From the NCBI GenBank assembly GCA_905221605.1, contig CAJNDS010002618.1, positions 1 through 64,000 on the forward strand: 64,000 bases of DNA. Reading direction: 5' to 3'. This DNA comes from Symbiodinium natans. Lineage: Eukaryota > Sar > Dinophyceae > Suessiales > Symbiodiniaceae. The number at the start of each line of letters is the position of its first letter. Within the stretch, counting starts at the first letter, position 1. The translations under genes and the position numbers were made by a program. Shown here in pieces: positions 54,792 through 64,000 of this stretch. The notes beneath the pieces were generated by a model that made no database searches, was not told the origin of the DNA, and worked only from the letters and a program-made list of their open reading frames with translations.

Positions 54792-57471
54792 TCAATGCCT
54801 GACCACGGGCAGCGTACCAAGCTCGAAAAGCTTCGACTTAGGATCTTTCCGAGGATTCTCCGTCATCATCGAGCTTGCAACGACACCTGTAGCCTCAACA
54901 AGGCGCCAAGCAACCTTCGAGGATCAGCTCACGGTCTTCCCGCTCGGAGCCGCCAGTGCAAAGTGAGACCTTGCGCTCCCAAAAGAAATCACCGACTGCA
55001 TCAGCCATCCGCATGGTTATCCCCTCAATATCTCTCAATATTACTTGGCGTACAAGAGCTTTTCAAGAAACGCGACGGCAGTTGGAGCGCCATGGATCGC
55101 CCCTATTCCGCCTACCAGCACGACCAACTCCAGCATCCTACTCGATTTTTCAGGACCTTGCTCCATCCTCACTCTGCCTTCTTGCTTCTTTGGCACACCC
55201 GTTCGCAGCGTGGACAGCGTGTGCTCCGTGTCCGACGCGCAAGGCGACGCCGTGCAAACGACCTCGGCCCATCCAAAACCCTGAACTCTAAGGCTCGACT
55301 TCGCTTCCATGCCTACGCCTCCTGAACTTTTGTTTATCAAAAAAGCCCGAACGCCAGGCACAGGGGCAACATGGAGAAACGGCGATTTGCAGTTTTGACT
55401 CGCTTGAAGTCGATTCGATGGTGCACTTCTTGATTAAACCCTTGGAACCCATGAAGCCATTGAAGCCCTCAACCTTGCCACCCCCACAGCCCTGAACCAG
55501 AAAACCCCAAGCAGGCTTCGGGAATCTTCGGAATCAAGAGGCCGCCAGGCGAGCAGCACGTGTCCTCAGGAAGGACTCGGCTAGGATCCTTGGCCACGGG
55601 AGGTCGATGGAAAGTTTTGGTGTTTGGGTTATGTTTAGGGTTTGGTTTAAGCTTAGGGTCTGGGGCCTTAGGGTTCAGGGCCTTATCACTTACGGCTCAG
55701 GGTTTCAGTCGATTGTGCTCTCCTCACACCTCAACCCCAGCCCTCCCCAGACCCCCAGCCCTTCGGCCAACAACACCCCCAAAACGTCATCCGCCCGGGC
55801 ACTTGGTAAGCGAGGACGCACGAAAGATGTGAGAGGGCACAGTGCCCTGTGAGGTGAAGTAGCGGATGCACTCCTGTCCGGTGTTTAGGAGGGGGCGATA
55901 AGGGAGGTGCCCTGCAGGCCAAAGGAAGGTTCAGGGCGCTCTTGCTGTGGGCCTTGAGGGCGTGCAGCGAGGCGTTGATTTCGGCCTTGGTGCTACAACC
56001 GATCCCGAAGGTGGCAGCAATTTGAAGACTCCAGAGATCCCAAAATACACGTTGGTGACGCATACGAGTATTATGTTTTCTTACAGAATTACATATCATT
56101 ACTACATCCCTTAGCCAATTTCAGCCGTCGAGGCGCCCCTTCCTGCTGTCTCTCCTTGGAGTGGTACATGGCATCCTTCCTCGGCTTGCGGCTTGCGGGC
56201 TGTGGCTGAACGAAGTGGCTGAATCCATCTAACTTGGGCTTCCTCTGGGGGGGGGGGGGCGGGGCAGGCATGAACGATGTTCAATTCCGAGAAACCTCCG
56301 CTCCGTCCCAGCACAGTCGATCAGCAACAGCTGGCCACCAGTTTGTGCAAAGCGAAGCATGCAAACGGCATGGCTTCGCGAGCTCACGTCATTGGCCTCC
56401 GTCGCAGAAGTCGCGCGGCATGCGTGGGCCCGCCGCATCCAGGTGCAGAGGTCCTCTGGGGACGTGGGGCCCATGACGAGGGCCCCATCCGCCACGTACG
56501 TGCCATCCTTCATCTCCCGAAGCCGCAGCTCGGGAGCCTGGCTTCCCCGTCGCGCTGCCGCTCGTGTGTCTCGAGCAGCAGCGGCAGGAGTAAGCAAATC
56601 GAAGCATCGGTTCCCGCGCAGCTCGTAGAACTGCAGAGACATGAAGTCGTCGGCAGCGGCTGCGGCCTCTCCCGTTGCGGCAAATATGTCCCTCGCCGCA
56701 AACTCTTCGATGGCGGTCATGGTGAAGGTTTTCCCGCTCCCCGTCTGACCAAACATGAACATTGTGGCAATGCCACCGTTCAGTGCAATCTGTACCAGAG
56801 GCTCAGCCGTCTGAGCGTAGACCTCTTCGTTGGAAGCCTCTTCTGGAAAGACACAGTCGAAGCCAAAATGCGCGTGGGTAATGAAAGGGGTCTTCAAGTC
56901 TGCCTGAAACTGACAATTGTGCAGCACCACTTCCTTCGAAACCGGCTTGCGGGGCACCACCGTCACTGCGTCGTAGTCTCCGCGGACCTGTGACTCCTTT
57001 TCAGAAATTGGCCGCTTGCGCATGTAGACTTGTACTACAGCACGTGTGGCTTCCAGATCCGACTCATGCTCTGCTGCATCAGCTTTGGATAGCAGCTCTG
57101 ACCGTCGTTTGGCAATCGCTGCCTCGAACATAGACTTGTGCATGGATCGCAGCTCGTTCTTATCAAACATTTGGCGTCCGCCCTCTTCTTTCGAGACGCC
57201 CCTCCGAGCTGCGCTTACGGACTGCGCACGGCTGGGCTTGGGCGGGGGCGGTGATGACACGACCTCGGACGGCGGTTTCGACACCGCCCTCGCTCGTGTC
57301 TGATCATTGGGCTCGATGTGTGGCAGTTGGCACGGACTTCGCGTTGGACGATCTCCAGCGGCCGACAATCGATGCCGCAGAACTTCGGGCGTCGGCTTGG
57401 CCGTGGAATCAGGTGGCTGAGACTGGCTTCGTCGCATCTGCGCCGGTGGCGCGCCATCTCGGTCCACTGAC
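54792..57471 (-). CDS. Kinesin-13-like motor protein, seven exons
   Basis: The large exon 57471-56296 starts after a pyrimidine-rich acceptor; the first in-frame ATG is at 57437. It has a disordered Pro/Ser/Arg N-terminus, then the motor start VQVYMRKRPISEKE, P-loop FGQTGSGKTFTM, switch I ANDVSSRSHAV and switch II LLLIDCAGTER. Exons 56179-56137 (KDAMYHSKERQQEG), 55985-55953 (AEINASLHALK), 55873-55803 (ECIRYFTSQGTVPSHIFRAS), 55588-55546 (ILAESFLRTRAARL) and 55262-55173 (VVCTASPCASDTEHTLSTLR) complete the motor in phase. Exon 54914-54792 is a likely C-terminus ending PVVRH. Three of six introns are GC-AG. Kinesin-13 motors use ATP to depolymerise microtubule ends. The assignment to class 13 rests on RKRP, RDIF and ALKECIR motifs; another class is possible. 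The last exon is the least certain. Confidence 0.85.
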
Positions 57472-57650
57472 CTGCCGTGCAAGTGTAAAGAAGGAGAAAG
57501 AAACACACGAGACTGGAACACGCATCATCGCTCGATTGGTGAAGTATGGTGAAGTGCCATTCGGTGCTGTGACTCGTGACTCTCTCCTATACTGCTGCAC
57601 GGTGGTAAGAATCACCGCAACCTAACAGAACCGGAAGCTCTTATGATCGC

Positions 57651-58495
57651 CTATGCGGAATTTGCCCCAAAATGCCTTGCTGACGGCTGCGGTGAGCGCT
57701 GGGCCTTTGGCTTGGGTACTGGCAGGGCTGGGCTCCGGGGCCGCGACGGCGAGTCCATGGGACTCCGCAAGGCCTTCGGCTTGCTGGGGCTTCGTGGGGG
57801 ACGGGCCTCTGCTTTCGCTTCCTTGGCATCTTTGCCTTCTTTGCCTTTACGAAAGTGGGGATTGGAGAACACCATCGCGTCCATCTTCTCTTCGTCGCCC
57901 CCACGAAGGCCGGCTTCCCAGGAGTTCACGTCGGCCTGCAGGTCCGGGCGCTGCACGAGGACAATGTCCGGGCCTTTCAGCTCCTTACGGGGTGCCGCGC
58001 GCTGCTTCGGCTTTCCGAACACCAAGGGGTCCTCGCAGACATTGTAGTTGTCCTCCGACCCACCACGAAGCCCTGCCGCCCAGGCATCGGCCTCTGGGCT
58101 CGGTTCCTTCACCACATTTGCCAGATTCCCCAAGTCCTTCTTTGCCTCCTGTGCGTCCTGCTGATCCTGACGGCTCCTTTGTTCCATCCTCTGGTGCTGC
58201 GGCCAGAAGGTGGCATCTGCTCCGGGGGGCGGATCCGACTGCGTCAAGTTCCAGGAGATCTCCGAGTCCGACCCTGCCCCCACCGCTGCTGCTGCCTGGG
58301 CGGCAGCCGGAGCTGGGGCGGCGGGTTCCGCAGCAGGATCTGCAGCCGCAGCAGGGTCTGCAGCCGAAGCAGGGGCTACAGGGTCTGCAGCAGCAGCCGA
58401 AGCAGGGGCTGCAGCAGGGACCGAAGCAGGGGCCGCAGTCGGAGCCGGGTGGACAGCCTGCGGCAGCAGCGTCACATCAACTGCGGCGGCAGCAC
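57651..58495 (-). CDS. Pro/Ala-rich protein with duplicated WxAGLRGG motif
   Basis: An 845-base exon starts after TTGTTCAG at 58495 and ends with TAG at 57651. Residues of the first third are Ala/Pro-rich and repetitive (ASAADPAAAADPAAEPAA). Then come ISWNLTQSDPPPGADATFW and a Gln/Arg/Asp helix (MEQRSRQDQQDAQEAKKDLG). A motif occurs twice: ADAWAAGLRGGSEDNYNV with DPLVFGKPK, and VNSWEAGLRGGDEEKMDAMV with FSNPHFRKGK. The C-terminus is Lys/Pro/Ser/Arg-rich (RSPSKPKALRSPMDSPSRPR), probably disordered. No enzyme domain is seen. The apparent start at 58475 is GTG, so an upstream exon must supply the ATG. It precedes the kinesin gene on the same strand but its function is unknown. Confidence 0.65.
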
Positions 58496-58499
58496 CTGA

Positions 58500-60070
58500 A
58501 CAATCTGGAGGACAAGCTTGAAGCGTCTACATACACTTTATGCAGGCGGAATGAGGGTTTGCTGGCAGTGACGCAGTCCTCCCGCTCGCTAATTTGAGAT
58601 ATGTGCATGTAACAGGCCCAAGGCCTAAGATAGGTTCTTCCGACAAGCCATGACAGGCCTGCACACTGCTCGGGCAGTAGGGTCCCCTCCGTGTCGCCGT
58701 CCATGATCTTCAAGTGGGAGGCGACGCTACGAGCGACTACGCATGTGTAGGCTTCTGATGTCTGGTGAGGCGGCTGTCCCGCAGCTGCGTGTGCAAGAAC
58801 GTCAACTAGGTTGAGAATCTGTTTCTACCGAAGTTCGATGTTCGTGTCTTGGAAACTTGACTAATGTTCCGATCCATGCCGGGCCGGCCAGGATTTATGG
58901 TGGAGTCCTGGAACTTAATTGAAAACAGCTGCCAGAAGGCCATCTGACATCTGCAGACCAACTGAAGCTGCACTCATGATGCGGCAGGTAGGTAGCAACC
59001 ATGTCGGTTGCTGGCAGCTAGGGGTAACTGAGGTAGGAGCCGCCATGAACCGCATCTGCTGATTTCAGGGATGCCTCAAACAGCCAAACACCTAGACTCC
59101 TACTCGGTCTCTTTCGGGTCCGTCACGGATGCAGACGTCAGGGTTTAAGGCATTCGTATGTGCCTGCAAGGTATTTGGCTCGATTTTGAGTTTAGGCGAA
59201 TCTGGAACGCTGGAATCATGCTATCCTAACTGAATCTTAAAATCTCAAAAGCCCAAGGCCTTTGCCCCCGTAAACCCTTCAACAAGCAGATACTGATCAA
59301 TGAATGATTGCAATCAGAGTAGCAGCGGTCATGATTCTACTGTAACATTTGCACGAGTAGTAACCACAACAACAACTACAGCAAACAACAAGAATTAAAT
59401 ACTAAGAAGTATGACTAACGATACTGGTCATGATAGTGCGAACATGAACATGAAGGGGACCCCGCCCGCGCGTTCAAGAGCTGGTGGATGGAACAGTGGC
59501 TCCCAGAGGCAGCAGCCTCTGGCGTTCGGACGAGCCGAGTTGGGTTCGGGGCTTCAGGGATTTAGGAAGTGTGGGCTTAGGGGAGCTATGGGATGCTGTG
59601 GGGTGTAGGGTTTCGGGCTGGTTTGGAGTCACATTCTCAGGATACTTGTGCTAGAGGAGATTGGGCTTTGGGAAGAAGGTGGCCGGGTGGGTCCCGTTCT
59701 CGTGAAGGAAAGCAGGTTTTGCCCTATCTGATGAGAATACTGCAAGAAAGGTTTGCTTCCCAAGAGTCTGGCTTTCGGTTGCGGAGAGCTGTGGCTGCAT
59801 TGTATTTGGACATTGTCTAGCTCAGAAGTGCTTGGCGCAGGTACTCGGTAGCCCATCAACTGTGATCATGCTCGCCCATCAACTGTGATCATGCTCGCAG
59901 AACCTTCTGCTTTAGTAGATGTAGTCGATGACATAGGTGTCTAAATTCAAACGGAGATGCAAGCGGCCCCAAAACGCATCGCTGGGTCGGGACGTGAGGA
60001 GTAGATCATTCGATCCGAAGCTGCCTGACCTTCTGTTGGGCTTGGCTTTGGCTTGCCGGCGTTGCGGAAA
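58500..60070. other. No firmly supported gene
   Basis: Mostly unique, AT-richer near 59220-59410. A minus segment at about 58560-58510 (FRLHKVYVDASS) may be the 3' end of an upstream exon of the 58.5 kb gene. A 30-base tandem repeat (GCCCATCAACTGTGATCATG) occurs at 59851 and 59875. Confidence 0.35.
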
Positions 60071-60079
60071 TGGGCTCTG

Positions 60080-61667
60080 CTGGGAACACTGTCCAGCTCG
60101 GCCCCAGGCCCAGTGCAGGGGCTGCACGCCCTCCCGGTCTCCGTTGGACGGATCTGCGCGGGCGGCAAGTAAGAGCCGGACGAGCCTCCAGCAGGGGTTG
60201 GTCGGGTGCTGCTTGCCCACGAAGCCACTGACTCTCCGACAGGTCAGGTCCCCGAGTGTTTCTGAGGGATGGCAAGATTCACCGACATGTACTTACTTCA
60301 ACGGGAAGTTAAAGATTGTTGATTCAGGACGTCCGAGATACCTATGGCTCTCCATGCTGCACCCTGGGATGCTTTGGAGCCTGCAGTGTCCTGCCGCCAG
60401 GTGCAAAGCCTGCTCCTGCAGCATGCAGAAACGCTCGGGGAAGGGCCCTAAGCCCTAAACCGTAAACCCTAACTCCTAAACCCCTAAACCTTTCCTGTGT
60501 CTTGGAGGGCGCCGTGGCGTTGCCGTGGCGCAGAAGCAGGGAGACAAGGGCCTAGTTGCCATGCACTCGTGACAGGTAGGGTTAGGGGTTTAGGCCCTGT
60601 CTTGGGGCTTCAAAATTTTGTAGCTTTTGGGGCTTTAGGGTTTCTTGGGGAATGGGGGTTGCAGGGCTTTACTTTCGAGAGCTGCCCGCATACGTCGGAG
60701 TTCTCAGAGATCCCTTCACTTTGGCCCTTTGTTGCCGGAAGATGAAGAGATGGAAGTAACTACCCCAAACCCTAAGCTTCATATCCCCACCCTTGTCTAA
60801 ACAAAAACCCGCGTCTGCTGCCGGAGCCGCTGCGTGGCCCGAAGCTGCCGCCTTGTGTAGCGGCCTGGCCAGCCAACGCACGGCTGCTGAGAACAGCAAG
60901 TTCAGATTGTTTTGTTGTTTTCTTTTTGGGGGGGAATAAGTTGAGAAAAAACAATGGCTGTACAAAGGGTCACATTGAAGATGATGACATGAACCGTCAT
61001 CATCGTCGTCGTCGCAGCAGCAGCAGTAGCAGTAGGAGCAGCAGTAAAGTTCAGCTTAGCGCTAGCCTCTTTCGCACCAAAGCCGGTCCAAACTTGTCGG
61101 CTTCGCTGCTTGCCCTGACGGTCTCGCGCAAGGGCATCAGCCTTGCAGAGTCGACAGGTTTATCGTTTTGGGGGGTTTGAGCGGTTTGGGGCCTAGGGCT
61201 TTGGGGATTTCAGGCACATAGGGCTTCGGCTCCCAGAAGCGAGGCCAAAACAGCAAACACCTGAGGTCCCAGGCTCGTGCGTCCAGGAGCAGCTGGGCCG
61301 TGTCGGCTTGGCCGGCGTCCGAGGCAGCATGCAGCGCGGTCAGACCTTCAAGCTGCGACTGCGACTACAATGACTACAACTGCGACCGCGACTTCTCAAA
61401 AGGTTCAGGGTCTCTGCCATCATCCCACGACCACGTCCAGAGCTAAGGAGGATAACTTCCATACAGCCCCCGCCTGCCGTGTCTCTCTGCTTGGGGTTTG
61501 CTCGCCGAGCCTTGGCGGCAAAGAATTGGAACCCAACCCGCTTTGGTTCTCATAACTGCCTCTAAAGCTCCAAACCCCCAAAGGGCCCACGCCAGCAGCG
61601 CTTTGACAAAGCTGCCGCGACCAAAGGCGGCAGCCACGTGCAGAGCCGACTGCCCCCGCCTCGGCAT
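60080..61667 (-). CDS. Ankyrin-repeat protein, exons of about one repeat each
   Basis: Four ankyrin exons lie in order on the minus strand. About 61659-61590 reads RGQSALHVAAAFGRGSFVKA then LLA before GTGGGC. 61345-61261 reads LTALHAASDAGQADTAQLLL then DARAWDL before GTGTTT. 60864-60809 reads PLHKAAASGHAAAPAADA before GTTTTT. 60185 to about 60080 reads LVRLLLAARADPSNGDREGV then QPLHWAWGRAG. The A-L-H-x-A-A-x-x-G and L-L-L-x-A-R-A-D signatures are clear. Each exon follows an AG acceptor with G next to it. Introns carry GGGTTTAGGG-like or ACG/CAG simple tracts. Phases do not all match, so extra exons or other boundaries exist. Ankyrin repeats mediate protein interaction; no other domain was found. 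Confidence 0.7.
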
Positions 61668-61669
61668 TC

Positions 61670-62540
61670 AGTGCTTGGGGCCTAGTGGGCTTGAAGCTCT
61701 TAGGCTTTTAGCTGTTGGAGCCAGGGTGGATCTTCTGATATTGGGCCACAACTACAAGGAGAAGCCCAAGCGGCGGCGTGCGCGCGTGCAGCGCCGCCCG
61801 GAGGTCGTGGGCAGGCAGCCTTTGCAGAGCCTGTTCTGGTTTTTCGATGATGGTTTCGTTCGGCGGGGTTGAGGGCTCAGGGTGTGTAGGGCGTTGGGCA
61901 TAGGATGTAAGGCGATGGCTGGTGAAGGCTTCGTATGTGTGGTCTGTGATTGGTGAGTACAACCCACCCGGCCTGATTGTCGCCTTCCTGCGCAGCTTTC
62001 ACGGACGCGGGCCAGTCCTGACTAGCTCTGCGGGCGAAAGTTTGCTAGCAAATGGCACCCGCACACAACTGCGATCGTTCCCTACTACAACATCCCGCAA
62101 CTTGGCAACTGTGACACTTCTTACAAACCCCATTATTTGGTTTGCGCTCTGTGCCTGTAAGACACCCTGCCTGACCGATACTTCTACGACGGTTAACACA
62201 GAGGCCCACACAGCTCGACTGCCCTGGCCGCCAACCTCATAGCAGGCTCCCATCTGAATCTACTTGCGCGATACCAGTACTGGTGGGTCTTGTACTATTC
62301 ACAGGGTCCCGGACCAATTTTTGAGTTGGATAAAACAGAGCAGGACTCGAACCCCATTCCAATTCTTGCACCACATGGTCCTGTAATGCCGTGCGCATAT
62401 GCGCGCCCAGGCTTTGTGTTTTGCAAGTCAACTTGCGCCCCATATTGTTCATGAACTTGGGTTCTCAAGTGCGTCTGAGTACCAGTGCGGGCAATCTCTT
62501 GTCGGCCTGCTGCAAGCTGCCCAACATGAACTTTAACTGG
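61670..62540. other. No supported gene
   Basis: Nothing recognised. A tRNA-like T-arm stretch on the minus strand near 62350-62330 was considered and rejected. Confidence 0.4.
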
Positions 62541-62541
62541 A

Positions 62542-62640
62542 GGTTTGACGAAGATGCGGGACCCTCAATATAAACCCCCTAATCGCAGGATCCCCTTATA
62601 GTAACGACCCCCAATAAGGTACCCGAATTTCGTAAGCCCC
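62542..62640. mobile_element. MITE-like element, family B copy 5 (diverged)
   Basis: GGTTTGACGAAGAT at the left and ATTTCGTAAGCC at the right are imperfect inverted repeats. The core TAATCGCAGGATCCCCTTAT and the CCCCCAATAAGGTACCC block match copy 4. Confidence 0.75.
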
Positions 62641-62879
62641 AAGCTGAAGTCGTGTGACGCCTGCCCGAACCAGGCCACCCAGCTCCAAGGACGAGCGGGT
62701 CCATGTTGCAGGTGGCGTGGTCCACGTGCGTCCCTATATACACGACCTGGCAATGGAGAGTGGGACATGCGGTGCAGGCTCCTTGTGATACTAAGGCATA
62801 TGGGTACCCTTCCTATTAAACATCCACCACATGGCACTGGTTCACACGACATTGCGCTTCGACATTTCAGCAGTCGAAA

Positions 62880-64000
62880 TTCGGTCGTACGCTTTATAGT
62901 GAGCCAGGGACTAAAGCAATGGAGCAATTAGAACAATACCCTTGTTTGTGTTCGTTCCCCCAACTTAACAATTGAAACAAATCGCCGCATTTGTTTAACA
63001 TAATTTGGGATCAACTTGTCTCCTGTTGGTGACATGGTCAATCTGACCTCTAACTTGAGAACCATCTTGATCCGTTTCATGCGAATCGCACTCTTCCTGG
63101 AAATAGCCCCCCAATCTCCCCAAGTTGAAGGCAATGGTGTAGTTCATTTGGTTAACATCATTGGAGGTCAGCTTTTACGCATGAATGCACTAACTCATGA
63201 TGAATCAAACAAATAGGGTTACATCATATCACGTCCACTGAAAAGGTTCATTAACTTAAGCAATACAGCTTCTAGAGTAATACACGTGTTCACGAATCAT
63301 GTGTTCGTTCTGCCAAGAGATTTTTGAACAAGTGAACTCATGCTGACAGGATTGGAGGTCAACTTTTCCCCTTTTGATGATATTGTCACTCTGCTGGCCA
63401 AATATATGTCAACATTGGAGGTCAACTTTCCCCTTTTAATGATATTGTCACTCTGCCGGTCAAATACATGTCAAGACTGCCTTTAACTGAAAAGGCCCAG
63501 GACTTAGCATGTGTAATTCACATACTTGCAGGTCAGCTATACGCGTTTTGAGAGGCTTTATGGGAGCTCAAGGCCTTGAGATCTCTCTGAAACCATGGGA
63601 AGGTTGATTGAACGTTGGAAACCATCAATACTGGCAAAACTAATGTTTTCCACAAAGTATTCACGGGAAACCTTGTCCTCCATGAGTTCCAGCAGTCATG
63701 GACCTTTGTAAAACCATTGCGCTCCCAATGTTTCCATGATATTTGGATGGCGACTTCATGGAAAACATTGGCATGCTTCCTGTAAAGTACACAATGGTGA
63801 ACTGTAGTAAATCCTGGCCGACGTAGCTGTCGAGTCGGAGGCAGCAAACAAGACTCAGATCTGGGTCTCTTCGGACATGGTCTGCAACAGTAGGTCCCCT
63901 CAACTATGGATCCTCTTGAGGGCACCAGAACTTAGAGAACTCAGTATCTGTTGCCTTCCGGGAATGATTCGGTCTGCCGACGTCGAAGCTGGAATGGCAA
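62880..64000. other. AT-richer region with short tandem duplications
   Basis: Base composition shifts to more A/T than the rest of the window. A unit of about 62 bases beginning TTGGAGGTCAACTTTTCCCC is tandemly repeated (63352 and 63414), with related fragments at 63005, 63161 and 63527. A minus frame at 63925-63533 is open but not recognised. No telomere-like tracts are seen here. Confidence 0.5.

Noticed and set aside
57653-58597. 314-codon plus-strand open frame
   Set aside because: It is the complement of the Pro/Ala-rich minus-strand gene; repetitive GC-rich codons keep the antisense frame open.
62325-62400. tRNA-like sequence on the minus strand (GGGTTCGAGTCC)
   Set aside because: The T-arm stem does not pair properly and no acceptor, D or anticodon arm can be folded around it.

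Overview
The window looks like nuclear DNA of a dinoflagellate. I infer this from four things. Telomere-type TTTAGGG/CCCTAAA tracts, perfect and decayed, are scattered through nearly all non-coding DNA. Small exons can be joined across introns that end in AG (usually followed by G) and often start with GC instead of GT. Exons encode families that are common in dinoflagellates (CCCH zinc fingers, ankyrin repeats). One candidate relict of the dinoflagellate spliced leader is present. The interspersed telomere-like DNA recalls Prorocentrum or symbiodiniacean genomes, but I cannot name the species. No bacterial, organellar, rRNA, tRNA or CRISPR feature was found.

Almost every gene I can support lies on the minus strand, as expected for the long unidirectional gene arrays of dinoflagellates. 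From right to left: an ankyrin-repeat gene (61.7-60.1 kb); a Pro/Ala-rich protein with a duplicated W-x-A-G-L-R-G-G motif (58.5-57.7 kb); a kinesin-13-like motor whose seven exons can be followed (57.5-54.8 kb); ankyrin-type exons (53.8-52.6 kb); orphan exons near 49 kb; a small CPHC protein (44.0-43.2 kb); a PPPDE/DeSI-like exon that lacks the catalytic His (33.8 kb); a 779-residue atypical phosphatidylinositol 3/4-kinase-like protein in one exon (26.1-23.8 kb); an acidic/basic hypothetical protein (23.05-22.4 kb); small genes at 21.1-20.0 kb; a 284-residue secretory or membrane protein (19.9-19.0 kb); an EF-hand exon (18.9-18.7 kb); exons of unknown genes near 15 kb; three CCCH zinc-finger units (12.1-8.8 kb); and a gene with TSP and CDG motifs (5.6-5.0 kb). 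One membrane-protein exon at 8.5-8.7 kb is on the plus strand and faces the last CCCH gene.

Between and inside the genes lie many repeats. These include a 335-bp perfect TTTAGGG array inside a GC-AG intron, two or three families of about 90-110-bp foldback (MITE-like) elements, a 61-bp satellite bracketed by 38-bp direct repeats that cut a reading frame, a 1.1-kb segmental duplication, several 60-360-bp tandem duplications, a long TTC array, and many AT, CT, CA, TAG and GAT microsatellites.

The genes do not form an obvious pathway. They are a housekeeping and regulatory mix (RNA binding, lipid signalling, microtubule motor, protein interaction). Splice models were built by eye from reading frame, phase and splice-site match and have no transcript support.
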